In this document: piece after piece, positions 1 through 9,200 of the stretch
How positions within the stretch are numbered: position 1 is the stretch's first letter
How the letters are laid out: each line of letters starts with the position of its first letter
The notes under the pieces: model-generated
What the model was told of the DNA's origin: nothing
Database searches by the model: none
Seen by the model: the letters and a program-made list of their open reading frames with translations, nothing else
NCBI RefSeq assembly: GCF_000733775.1
Contig: NZ_JPOE01000002.1
Location: 2,717,478 to 2,781,477 of the forward strand
Direction: 5' to 3'
DNA from: Thiomonas sp. FB-Cd
Lineage (GTDB): Bacteria; Pseudomonadota; Gammaproteobacteria; Burkholderiales; Burkholderiaceae_C
Length of the DNA stretch: 64,000 nt
Position numbers and translations under genes: made by a program

Positions 1-2
1 AT

Positions 3-2423
3 TTCAAGCCGGTCAATGACACGTGGGGCCATGAGGCCGGTGATGCGCTTCTCCAGGAATTGGCCAAACGACTACGAGCCGAGTTGCGCGTGTCGGATGC
101 GCTCGCCAGACTTGGAGGCGATGAGTTCATCGTCGTGGTCGAAGATCTGGATGCATACCAAACGACAGCCGAACTTGCCCGGATTGCCGAGCGACTGCAT
201 CACGCGGTGGAAACCTCGGTGAGCGTTGCCGCGGGACACACGGCAACGGTCGGCTTGAGCATGGGCCTGGCACTGTTCCCGGCAGACGCCATGGATGGCG
301 ATGCGCTGATGCGTCTGGCCGATGCCGCGATGTACCAGGCCAAGATGCACAAGCATGACGGCACATCCTGGTGGCGCCTGTCCAGCGTGAGTTCAACCGC
401 CCCGGAGCGCGAAACAGGGTTCGATGCCTACGGCCGGGACGCTGCCGTCCTCCTGGACAAAGCCCATGCGCATGTCGCCCATGTTTCAGAGCATTTTATC
501 GACGCGTTCTACGCCGACCTGGGTCAAGAGCCCCTGTCCAAGGACATTCTGGCGAACCTTGGCACCACGGACCTCGCGGCGCTCAAACAACGCCAGGCCG
601 ATCACCTCCGCCTCATGCTCGCCCCTGACACGACTCTGGCGGACGTGCAACAGGCGGCGAAGCGTCTGGGCCGCACCCACGCCCTGGTTGGCGTCAGTAG
701 CGCGCTGCTGGTGCATTCCATGGCCTTGTACCGAAGACTGCTGACGGACCATCTGAACCAAGTCCTTTTGCCGGCGCGGGAGCGCTACCGGATTTTGCTG
801 GTCGCCGAAAGACGCCTTCAGGACGACATGCAAACGCAATTGCATGTTGCTGATGCAACCATCGGTGCCTATCTGGACGTCCTGGCGACCCCCCTCCCGA
901 GGTATGGACGCTTACTCGCCGATGTTCGCCCCCTGGAGCTTGCGGCCCTCGCGCAACTCCCCGGAATTCTTGGAGCACTCCTGATGCGCCCGAACACGCT
1001 CGGGGCACTCTCGGTCGAGAACTGCGCCGGCTCGCGAGGGGAGGACATCGCAGCGGTCCTTCGCGCCCCCGAGTCGCAGATTGTGATCCATGACCCGGCC
1101 GATCCGCGCAGCACCAACGTCATCGCCCAAGCCTGGCGGCGCGGTGAGATCACAGGACTGGCGTCTTTCACGCGCGATCCCAGCCATGCCTTTTGGCGCG
1201 AATCGGCGCAGGCGCTCGGCCTGCGATCCGTGCTTGCCATTCCGCTAAGCGACGCATCGGACCATATTGTCGCCGTGCTTGCACTGTACGGCGCCTATCC
1301 GGGTCAGTTCGAATCGGCGGTGATGCGGCAAATCGCTCGGGGAATCCAGCAGCGCTGGGAACAGGTGGGGTTGCGCTGCAGCGCGCCCGCGACCGTCGTG
1401 ACACAGGAACGTGCGGAGATTTTGCGCCAGCAGCTTTTTTCGGGCGGCTTGCGCATGTTCATGCAACCCATCGTTGACTTGCGCAGCAGCCAGCTGATCA
1501 AGGTGGAGGCACTGGCTCGCTTGGAGCTGCCTGACGGGTCGATCATTGCGCCTGGTGTGTTCCTTCCCCTACTGGGGGAGACCGAGTTGAGCCGTCTCTT
1601 CCGCATGGGGCTGGACATGGCGCTTGCGCATCTCACTTTGTGGGATGCACAAGGTCTGCGTATCGGTGTGGCGGTCAACATGCCCCCCAGCGTGCTGCGC
1701 GACCCCGAATGTGCAGTGTGGGTCGAGGACATCCTTCGCCTGCACAAGATCGAGGCGGACCGGCTGACCCTGGAATTGCTGGAGACGCAAGCTCTGGAGA
1801 GCGGAGCGCAGGATGCAGCCCTCTCTCAGATTAAGCACCTCGGCTGCAAACTCGCCATGGATGACCTGGGCTCGGGCTACAGCAGCTTGCTGCGCCTGAC
1901 GAGCGTATCGTTCGACATCATCAAGATCGATCAGGCACTGCTCACGCGCATCCGTCAAAACCCCCTTGAGACCTTGGGCCTCATGGTCACCATCATCCAG
2001 ATGGGGCTCGATCTTCGCCGGGATGTGGTCGTCGAAGGCTTGGAGGATGCCGGAATGATCGAAGCGGCGTTACTCCTGGGTGCGCAATATGGGCAGGGCT
2101 TTGGCTTGGCCAGACCCATGCCGCCGGATCAAGTCGTGGCATGGCGCGCCTGCCTCCAAGCGCCAGCAAACCCGTTCAGGATTCGGACCTACCTGGGAGC
2201 CCTGGCCTATTCCTGGCTCCGCATGCGCGGCGAAGCGCAGGGACAGTCGTTGGCACCCCACCCGGTGGCGGACTTCTTACGCACGCGCGGCCTCCACACC
2301 AGCCCCGCCGCCCAGTGGTACGCCCAGGTCCATGCCAATCCCGGCGACCTCGACACGGCCCGCAAACTGCTGGACTGGTTCGTGGCACAAGTCCAGAAGG
2401 AAGGGCCGCATGGTGACGCCTGA
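3..2423 (+). CDS. GGDEF - globin-like sensor - GAF-like - EAL cyclic-di-GMP protein, 5' end outside window
   Basis: The reading frame is open from base 3, so the true start lies left of the window. The product should make and/or degrade cyclic-di-GMP in the cytoplasm. Seen in order: the end of a GGDEF domain with intact GGDEF (bases 114-128) and an RxxD inhibitory site (RVSD); a helical segment with GRTHALVGV near base 668, which resembles the proximal-histidine helix of globin-coupled sensors; a GAF-like region (about 950-1360); an EAL domain (VEALARL near 1504, LELLETQ, MDDLGSGYSS, VVVEGLED); and a helical tail of about 80 residues. GGDEF and EAL identities are firm from motifs. The globin call is inference from one helix motif. 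The protein is paralogous to the gene at 6294 along its whole visible length. Confidence 0.9.
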   Translation, partial: FKPVNDTWGHEAGDALLQELAKRLRAELRVSDALARLGGDEFIVVVEDLDAYQTTAELARIAERLHHAVETSVSVAAGHTATVGLSMGLALFPADAMDGDALMRLADAAMYQAKMHKHDGTSWWRLSSVSSTAPERETGFDAYGRDAAVLLDKAHAHVAHVSEHFIDAFYADLGQEPLSKDILANLGTTDLAALKQRQADHLRLMLAPDTTLADVQQAAKRLGRTHALVGVSSALLVHSMALYRRLLTDHLNQVLLPARERYRILLVAERRLQDDMQTQLHVADATIGAYLDVLATPLPRYGRLLADVRPLELAALAQLPGILGALLMRPNTLGALSVENCAGSRGEDIAAVLRAPESQIVIHDPADPRSTNVIAQAWRRGEITGLASFTRDPSHAFWRESAQALGLRSVLAIPLSDASDHIVAVLALYGAYPGQFESAVMRQIARGIQQRWEQVGLRCSAPATVVTQERAEILRQQLFSGGLRMFMQPIVDLRSSQLIKVEALARLELPDGSIIAPGVFLPLLGETELSRLFRMGLDMALAHLTLWDAQGLRIGVAVNMPPSVLRDPECAVWVEDILRLHKIEADRLTLELLETQALESGAQDAALSQIKHLGCKLAMDDLGSGYSSLLRLTSVSFDIIKIDQALLTRIRQNPLETLGLMVTIIQMGLDLRRDVVVEGLEDAGMIEAALLLGAQYGQGFGLARPMPPDQVVAWRACLQAPANPFRIRTYLGALAYSWLRMRGEAQGQSLAPHPVADFLRTRGLHTSPAAQWYAQVHANPGDLDTARKLLDWFVAQVQKEGPHGDA

Positions 2424-2618
2424 TGCCCTGGCGGGCGACTCGACGAACGATTCAATTCTGGGCTGCCTCACGTTCAGGTGCTTGGGCACCTCCACTCGGC
2501 GAGCGGGAGGCGGCGTTCGCACGCGCGACCATGCCAGGCGCCGCAGCGCTTTGCGCGTCCCGGACCTGTACCTGCCAGAGTTGCCCAAGCGCCCGGGGAT
2601 CGGCCAGGTGCCAAACGC

Positions 2619-3791
2619 ATGATGCCCATGATCTATCTTGACCACAACGCAACCACCCCCGTGGCAGCCGAAGCTCTCCAGGAGATGCGTGACGTGCTCG
2701 AACGCGTCTGGGCCAATCCCTCGTCTGCTCACGGCCCAGGCCAGGCGGCACGGCGCGTGCTGGCGGACGCGCGGACTCGGATTGCACGTTTTCTGGGTTG
2801 CGGCCCCACTGAACTGGTGTTCACCAGCGGCGCCACGGAGGCCAATCACATGGCCGTGCTCGGTGCCTGCAATGCGCGCCGCCGCGGGGCCCATTGCGGG
2901 CGCCGCAGGCTGGTGCTGTCCGCCGTTGAACATCCATCCATGATGGCGTTGGCCGCACGTGTGCGCGACAGCGGATGTCCGGTCGACGTGATCCCGGTGG
3001 ACGGTGAAGGCCGCCTCGATCTGCAGGCCGCGCATGCGTTGATCGACACGGACGTAGTGCTGGTCAGTGTGATGGGCGCCAACAATGAAACGGGGGTGCT
3101 CATGCCTGTGGCGGAGTTGGCCGAGATCGCCCACACGCAAGGTGCGCTGCTGCACGTCGACGCCACGCAAGTCGTGGGCAAGAGCGTGCAGCGCTTTGCC
3201 GATAGCGCAGCGGATCTGTGGTCGGTGTCGGCGCACAAGTTCAACGGTCCGAAGGGGGTGGGAGCGCTCGTGGTGCGCAAGGGGCTGGACTGGCCGGGGC
3301 TGCTGGCAGGAAACCAGGAGCGCGGGCGCCGAGGCGGCACCGAAAACCTGCCGGGAATCGCGGGATTCGCCGCTGCTGCCGAGGGTGCGGCGCTCGACTT
3401 GGCCGCCGACGTCGATCGCATGACCGCACTGCGCGAGCGTTTCGAATCGGGGCTGAAACGGTGCTCGGCGCAACTGAATGCACCACTGACGATCTATGGC
3501 TGCGCCGCACAGCGCCTGCCCAATACGAGCTTGGTGCGTTTTGGAGAACTCAAGGCCGAGCACGTGCTGCGCGCGTTGGAGCGCACAGGGGTGATCGCCG
3601 CATCGGGCTCGGCTTGCTGCAGTGGCAGGGACTTGCCATCCCATGTGCTGCTGGCTCAAGGCGAGAGCCCCCAGCACGCACGTTGTGCGGTGCGGTTTTC
3701 GCTCGGACGCCACACCACGTCCGAAGAGATTGACGCGGCACTGCTCGCGGTGCAGCGGGTCCTCGGATCATTGCTGAACACGCGTCACTGA
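2619..3791 (+). CDS. Cysteine desulfurase, NifS/IscS-like
   Basis: A 390-residue PLP enzyme that would release sulfur from cysteine as a persulfide for Fe-S cluster or thio-cofactor assembly in the cytoplasm. The N-terminus YLDHNATTP is the NifS/IscS signature. The PLP lysine lies in SVSAHKFNGPKG (about K207), HVDATQ is in place, and the sulfur-accepting cysteine lies in SGSACCSG (about C333). Length matches the family (about 385-405). Three ATG codons at 2619, 2622 and 2628 compete and no strong Shine-Dalgarno decides between them; 2619 was chosen. No iscU, nifU or other Fe-S genes adjoin, so the acceptor is unknown. It stands about 200 bases after the cyclic-di-GMP gene on the same strand. 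Confidence 0.88.
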   Translation: MMPMIYLDHNATTPVAAEALQEMRDVLERVWANPSSAHGPGQAARRVLADARTRIARFLGCGPTELVFTSGATEANHMAVLGACNARRRGAHCGRRRLVLSAVEHPSMMALAARVRDSGCPVDVIPVDGEGRLDLQAAHALIDTDVVLVSVMGANNETGVLMPVAELAEIAHTQGALLHVDATQVVGKSVQRFADSAADLWSVSAHKFNGPKGVGALVVRKGLDWPGLLAGNQERGRRGGTENLPGIAGFAAAAEGAALDLAADVDRMTALRERFESGLKRCSAQLNAPLTIYGCAAQRLPNTSLVRFGELKAEHVLRALERTGVIAASGSACCSGRDLPSHVLLAQGESPQHARCAVRFSLGRHTTSEEIDAALLAVQRVLGSLLNTRH

Positions 3792-3834
3792 CGGCAATCT
3801 CCAGAGCAGAAGCGCGTCGCGGAAATCCTAGCGT

Positions 3835-4296
3835 TTAAACCTTCACGACACGACCGATAGTCAATGCCGAGGCACATCGGACGAGGCCGGTGCCAACAAC
3901 ACCATAGGCGCCGACCTGCGAACCGCCTTGGAAATGGCAAGGGCAGATCGAGCCATGGCAGATTGTCAGGTTCATCGCATGACCGCCTGGGCCGATGCCC
4001 GAGGTCACGCACGCCATCACCAAGGGTGCGTCGCGGCCTTCTCGACGGACGTACCCGCCGCCGGCCCCGGATTGGAAACCCAGGGATGCGGCTCGGTGGT
4101 CATCGAAGACCGCAGGATTCGGGCTGTGCAGGTGGAGACGAGGCCAGTGTCGTTGGACTGACCGCGCGCAAGAACGGGGGTGGAGCCCAGCCCGTGAGGT
4201 TGACGTCGTTGCCGATGCGGCCCCCTCGTGCCGATCGTTGGCAACAGGCCGATCAATTTTTCGTTGGCGCCAAAGGTCGACACGACTGACCTGCTG
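3835..4296 (-). other. Intergenic stretch with an open minus-strand frame, possible gene remnant
   Basis: The 650 bases between the cysteine desulfurase and the next confident gene hold no convincing start. On the minus strand one frame is open for about 150 codons and ends at 3835 with a Cys/His-rich stretch (ICHGSICPCHFQGG) and a Gly/Val-rich tail. I do not recognise the family. The CPCH string recalls Rieske proteins, but the rest does not fit. A related stretch on the same strand lies near 11640-11700 (pattern SGxGPxGHAxNxT), which suggests decayed copies of one gene. Confidence 0.22.
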
Positions 4297-4440
4297 ACAT
4301 CCGAGTCAATGGGCTGGCCGGACGGCGCCTCCGCGCGTGAACAATTTCACACTTTGCCCAATTTTCGTCTGCCGCACCTGGCTTGTTTGCGCGAGATCAT
4401 GGATTTCGCGCAGCCCACGGGCCTAGGCTTCGTGTCACAC

Positions 4441-4878
4441 ATGAAGATCACTCCCCTGATGAACCCGATCAAACCAAGGATTGACGCCAAGAATCGCTCC
4501 CCGTCACTCTCGCCAAGTCCGCCAACCAACGGCTGGCTTGGCGAGGTTGATGCAATGATGCAGGATCCTCGCGGTTGGTTTCGACCCCGGACCCTGGTGC
4601 TCATTGATGCCAAGCGCCCTGAGCAGGATCGCGTGGTCATGCAAGTTGGCCAAGACGAGCAAAGCCGCATCAGGGTGGCCACAGCCGAGGCACTGTGCAC
4701 CGGGACGTCCTACTGGATCGAATCGATCCCCGGAGTATCCGACATGCCCGACGGGCTGTATGTCCTGGAGTGCGCGCACCCGGGGCGCCGTCCCGATGAC
4801 GTCGCAACGGCGTGCTGGATCAGCACGCTCGCACCCTCCGATCTGACTTCCAGTTTCCTTGCCGCGACGTCACGGTAG
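4441..4878 (+). CDS. Hypothetical protein, 145 residues
   Basis: No family recognised. The product looks soluble: no signal peptide or membrane segment, a Ser/Pro-rich start, then a compact region containing WFRPRTLVLIDAK and YWIESIPGVSDMPDGLYVLECAHPG. It ends 10 bases before the FHA gene on the same strand, so the two are probably co-transcribed with the cyclic-di-GMP cluster. Start is uncertain: ATG 4441 was chosen as the first codon of the compact part, but ATG 4555, preceded by a GAGG, is possible. The frame is also open upstream to 4228, with no RBS there. Confidence 0.5.
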   Translation: MKITPLMNPIKPRIDAKNRSPSLSPSPPTNGWLGEVDAMMQDPRGWFRPRTLVLIDAKRPEQDRVVMQVGQDEQSRIRVATAEALCTGTSYWIESIPGVSDMPDGLYVLECAHPGRRPDDVATACWISTLAPSDLTSSFLAATSR

Positions 4879-4888
4879 GAGCTGACCC

Positions 4889-5854
4889 ATGTTCGAAAAA
4901 TGGCGCGGCCTGCGCCCGGCACCTGAGCTGGTGGCGCTGAGTGCGCAGATCCCGGCCACGCATGCGCTGTTCGTGCTCATGGGGGAGACAAAGGCGATCG
5001 CCTTCATGGATCGCACCGTCAACCGCCTTGCGCACAGCGCGGCCTCGGCATCGGGGTTGGTCGTCCACCTTGATTCCACATCCCTGCTCGTCTTATTCGA
5101 GCAAGCCGAGCAGGCCATGCGCGCCGCAAAGGCCATGCGCGCACACCTGGATCAATGGTGTCAAAATCTCAATGAGCATTTGCGGCTCGATCTGGATATC
5201 GGGCTGAGTTGTGGGGCGGTTCTTTGTCGCCCTCCGTCCTATGAGGGGCAAGCCCTGCTTCGGGCGGTCTCTTTGGCGACCGGTGCCAACGATGGACAGA
5301 CTCTGCTCGACGAGGCTGTCGTTGCCCGACTGCCCGAGACGTTCGTCAGCCAACTGCAACCTGCCACCGCGTCTGAACCGGAAGGCGTGCGTCGGGCGTG
5401 GATGGTCGCGAACGCCCAGGCACCAGGAACACCGCGCGTTGCCGCCCCCCTGTGGCTCAAGCTGCGCAGTCCTGATGGGCGAGTGAACTTGACACTCGCA
5501 CCGGGGCGCCCCATCCGCATCGGCAGGGACCGGCGCGCCGACGTGGTTCTCCAATCCGCTGTCATCTCTCATCAACACGTGGTCATTGCCTGGCGTCATG
5601 GGTATTACACGATCTTCGACACCAGCCGCAACGGAACCTGGTTGCAAACCGATCGGACGGGTTCGATAACGCGCATCGTCCACAGCGTGGGGTTGCTCGA
5701 CGGGTGTGGATCGTTGCATCTGGGAGAAGGACCGCAAGGCTCTCGATCACCCGACCTTCTGTTCAGTGTCACGCCGCCACCGGCGGGGCACGAGCTGACG
5801 ATCGTCCAACGTGGGTCCAGCGAGTCTTTCGCGCTGACCCGTCCGGTCGCATGA
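4889..5854 (+). CDS. FHA-domain protein with a cyclase-like N-terminal half
   Basis: A 321-residue cytoplasmic protein. The C-terminal half is a forkhead-associated phosphothreonine-binding domain: RIGRDRRADVVL at about residues 212-223, ISHQHVVI, then DTSRNGTWLQ, giving the Gly-Arg, Ser-x-x-His and Asn pattern of the family. The N-terminal 170 residues resemble a class III nucleotide cyclase fold (FMDRTVNRLA, LDIGLSCGAVLCRP, ALLRAVSLATGAN), but I see no clear metal-binding aspartate pair, so it is probably a degenerate sensory version. It sits between small unknown genes and the large GGDEF-EAL gene at 6294, 21 bases before the next start, and so may read a Ser/Thr kinase signal into the same circuit. 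FHA is firm; cyclase ancestry is inference. Confidence 0.78.
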   Translation: MFEKWRGLRPAPELVALSAQIPATHALFVLMGETKAIAFMDRTVNRLAHSAASASGLVVHLDSTSLLVLFEQAEQAMRAAKAMRAHLDQWCQNLNEHLRLDLDIGLSCGAVLCRPPSYEGQALLRAVSLATGANDGQTLLDEAVVARLPETFVSQLQPATASEPEGVRRAWMVANAQAPGTPRVAAPLWLKLRSPDGRVNLTLAPGRPIRIGRDRRADVVLQSAVISHQHVVIAWRHGYYTIFDTSRNGTWLQTDRTGSITRIVHSVGLLDGCGSLHLGEGPQGSRSPDLLFSVTPPPAGHELTIVQRGSSESFALTRPVA

Positions 5855-5875
5855 CCATCCATTCCCCCTGTCGCC

Positions 5876-6280
5876 ATGACCCACCCTTTCAAGGACCCGA
5901 CGAGCAGCTTGGTGGACGTCGATTGGGACGACCCTCGCTTGCAGGATTTGTTGCAGAAGATTGAAGGCCTGCGTCTGGACAGCCGTGGCACCTTCAAGGC
6001 CGGGCCTGCGCGGCTGCACTTGGGCTTGCACGTCAAGTCGGGGGCTGATTCTTCGGGAATTCCCGTCACTGTGGTGGGAGACTGCGGCCCTGGCTGTCTC
6101 GTGATCAAGACTGACTTTGCACTGCAACCGGGTGAGCCGGTGACCCTGGACCGAAGACTCGCCACGGGTGTCGGCCGCCTGCTGCAGTGTGATGTCGAGC
6201 GGTGCCAATCCGGCTCACGCGCCGAGGATCAGGGGCAACGCGTGTTTATCAGTTGGTTGCGCGTGCACCGGACACGATGA
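5876..6280 (+). CDS. Hypothetical protein, 134 residues, possible degenerate PilZ fold
   Basis: A small soluble protein in line with the FHA gene (21 bases after) and the large GGDEF-EAL gene (13 bases before). The second half, with VVGDCGPGCLVIKTDFALQPGEPVTL then VFISWLRV, has the rhythm of a PilZ beta-barrel (a D/N-x-S-x-x-G-like turn, then a pGe.v.l strand). The RxxxR cyclic-di-GMP loop of true PilZ domains is not visible, so binding cannot be claimed. The neighbours make a role in the same pathway plausible. The ATG at 5876 overlaps no other gene and follows the previous stop closely. Confidence 0.55.
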   Translation: MTHPFKDPTSSLVDVDWDDPRLQDLLQKIEGLRLDSRGTFKAGPARLHLGLHVKSGADSSGIPVTVVGDCGPGCLVIKTDFALQPGEPVTLDRRLATGVGRLLQCDVERCQSGSRAEDQGQRVFISWLRVHRTR

Positions 6281-6293
6281 ATAACGCCCCGTC

Positions 6294-9200
6294 ATGGTGA
6301 AATCAAGGATCGGCAAACTGGGTGGCAAGCGCCGACCAGACTGGCACGTTGTACTTCTCTTTCTGCCGCTCATGCTCGTGGCCGCCTGGGGCGCCTGGGC
6401 TGAAGTCGAGCATGTTCGTGAAGCCCAGACCCAAACGGCGCAGGATGCCCAGAGGGCAGCGTCCAGCTATGCCCAGGGCATTGCCACGCGACTCGATACC
6501 CAATTCGTGGTCTTGCAATTCGCGGCGGCGTCCTTGCGTGAGTCTTCCCCCGATTTAAGCAGACCGAATCCTGCTGCGGTGTTGCCACTGCGCCGATTTT
6601 TGGCACAGCACAAGGCTTCTTTTGCTTTCGACATCCTCTCATCCAATGGCGACCGGATTCTCTGGTCAACCCGCGCGCAAAGCAACAGGCCCATTGCATC
6701 GGGCAACGCGTTCACTCCATTTGCGCCCAACCCTGACTTGTTGCTGGGGCCCGGGCGCGCATCGTCGCGTGTGGGCGCGCACGTCCTTCTCATGCGATTT
6801 CACGTGCCCGGCAACGCCGCCAGGCCGGGGTACCTTGTCGGGTCTCCCTACAGGCTGGACGGCTTGCTTGCACAAGCGCAGGCAAGCCGTCCGTGGACGT
6901 TTGCCGTGCGTGATCTTCGCAATGCTGGTTTGCTTGGTATATGGCAGCAAGGGCGTGTGAGATTTGCCGACGCTCCGAGCACAGGAGATGGTGTTCGGGC
7001 CGATATTCCAGGCTATCCCTTCGCGGTGATCGCAAGCTGGCCCACTGCCCTGCCACTAAAGGTGTATTGGCAGAAGGCCCAAGGGCGCCTGGCCTTTGAA
7101 CTGGGCACAATGCTACTGTTGGCCCTTGCGGCAGGGAAAATCGCGCAAATGATGCGTGAGCAACGCCACCAGTCCGCCCTGCGAGACACGTTGCTGGACA
7201 ACGCCATGGTCGGGATTGTCCTGGCCACCGACCGCCACTTCGTGCAGACCAATCGCTGCTTTGCAACGATGCTGGGCTATGCCGATCCGATGGGATTGCA
7301 AGGGCGGCCGGTCGCGATGGTCTATGCCTCGTTGGAGGATGACGATCGGGTCCGTTCAGCGTATCCGGCGCTGCTTTCGCAAGGCAGTGTGTTTATCCCG
7401 GGCGTGCAGATTCGCCGCCTCGACGGCGGCACCATCGTCTGCGACCTTGCTGGAAAAATCGTTGAAGACGGCCATACCCCCGATCTGCCGACAACGGTCT
7501 GGGCGTTTTTGGACGTCACGGACCGGCACGTCTTACAAGATCGTCTGGAGCGGCTGGCCACGCATGACGCGCTCACGGGCTTGCCCAACCGCTTCGCCCT
7601 GGAACAGCGCCTACCCCTGGCGCTGGCGCGAGCAAGGCGACACGGCACCCTGGTGGCGGTCGGCCTGATCGATCTGGACGACTTCAAACCGGTCAACGAC
7701 ATCTGGGGCCATGAATCCGGCGACGCACTGTTGAAGGAACTGGCGCGCCGATTGCAGGTCCGTCTGCGCCAGACCGACCTGTTAGCGCGTCTTGGCGGGG
7801 ACGAATTCATCGTGATCATCGAGGATCTGGATGAGCCGCAGGTGACCCAGCAACTCACCCAGGCCCTGATGCGCTTGCATCAGGCCGTCGAAGATCCGTT
7901 CGACATCGCGCCAGGACAAAGCGCCACCATCGGCATGACCATGGGCGTCGCGCTCTTCCCGCGTGATGCGCAGGATGCCGACAGCCTGATCCGTCAAGCC
8001 GACATGGCGATGTACCAGAGCAAGGCCCACAAGCGCGACCGCACGCATTGGTGGCAGCTGAGTAGCGATGGGGACGAACGGTCCGTGCGGGAGCGGCCGT
8101 TCGAGCCCTATGGAGACGACGCCACGGCTTTGTTGGACAGGATGCAGAGCGTTCTTCAAACGATTTCGACCCGGTTCGCCGAGGAGTTTTATGGGCGCTT
8201 GGCACGCGCTCCGGCGCCGGCCGCCGTTCTGGCCAACCTGAGCCCGCAGGAAATGCAGGCCCTGAAGGCGAGCCAGGCTGAACATCTGCAATTCCTGCTC
8301 GCCCCTCGCACGACCCACGAGGCCATTATTGCCCGTGCACGACGCGCGGGGCAGGTGCATGCGCTGGTGGGCGTCGATAGTGCAACATTGGTGCAGTCGC
8401 TGTCGCTGCATCGTGAACTGCTGCAGGCAAAGCTGAGCGCAACGACCATCACGGCACGCACGCGTTATCAACTCCTGCAGGCTGCAGAACAACGCGTGCA
8501 CGATGACATGCAAACGCAGTTGCAGAGCCTGGATAAAACTGTCGAGCAGTACCACTCGGCGCTTGCGGCCGATTTGCCGCGAAGAGGAGCGCTGTGGGCA
8601 GAGGTCATACGGGTGGAGCTCGATGCGCTCGCCGCGTTGCCGGGCATCCTGAACGCCGCGATCGAAATTCCGGACGGGCAGGGCATCTTTCAGCTCACGG
8701 GTACGGCGGGCCTGCATTCCGACGCGATTCAAGCCATCGTCCGACAATCGCACGATCGACCCTGTCTGGATCCGAGTGCCCCATCAGGGCAAGCACTGGT
8801 CAGCAGCGCCTGGAGAAGCCGGTCCGTCTTGAGCTCCGCTGCCTATGGACAGGATTCCCGGTTTGCCGTCTGGCACGCTCCGATGCAGCCTTTGGGCGTT
8901 CGCAGCGCCGTCGCCCTCTCGATCCTGGGCGAGGGCGGGCATCCGATCGCCGCACTTCGAATGTTCGGCGCTTACCCAAATCAGTTTGAATCCTTCTGGA
9001 TGCGGCAATTTGTGCGCGCTCTACGGCGCCGCTGGGAGGAGATCTGGCGCCGATGCCATGGCCCTGCGGATTCCCAGGCGCTGCCCCTCGTCGAGGCGCA
9101 AATTTATCGGCAGCGGCTCTTTGCAGGGGGCCTGGCAATGTTCATGCAACCCGTGGTGGACTTGGCCACAGGCAGCGTGCAAAAGGTTGAGTCCCTGGCG

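Noticed and set aside
2277..3713. A 478-codon minus-strand frame opposite the cysteine desulfurase
   Set aside because: The opposite strand has the full set of NifS motifs, and this translation is low in hydrophobic order and rich in His/Arg, typical of a shadow frame.
3835..4023. A Rieske iron-sulfur protein fragment suggested by CPCH
   Set aside because: Only one half of a Rieske site is visible, and the following Gly/Val-rich tail does not match the family.
5876..6280. A functional PilZ cyclic-di-GMP receptor
   Set aside because: The RxxxR loop required for binding is not visible; only a PilZ-like strand pattern was noted.
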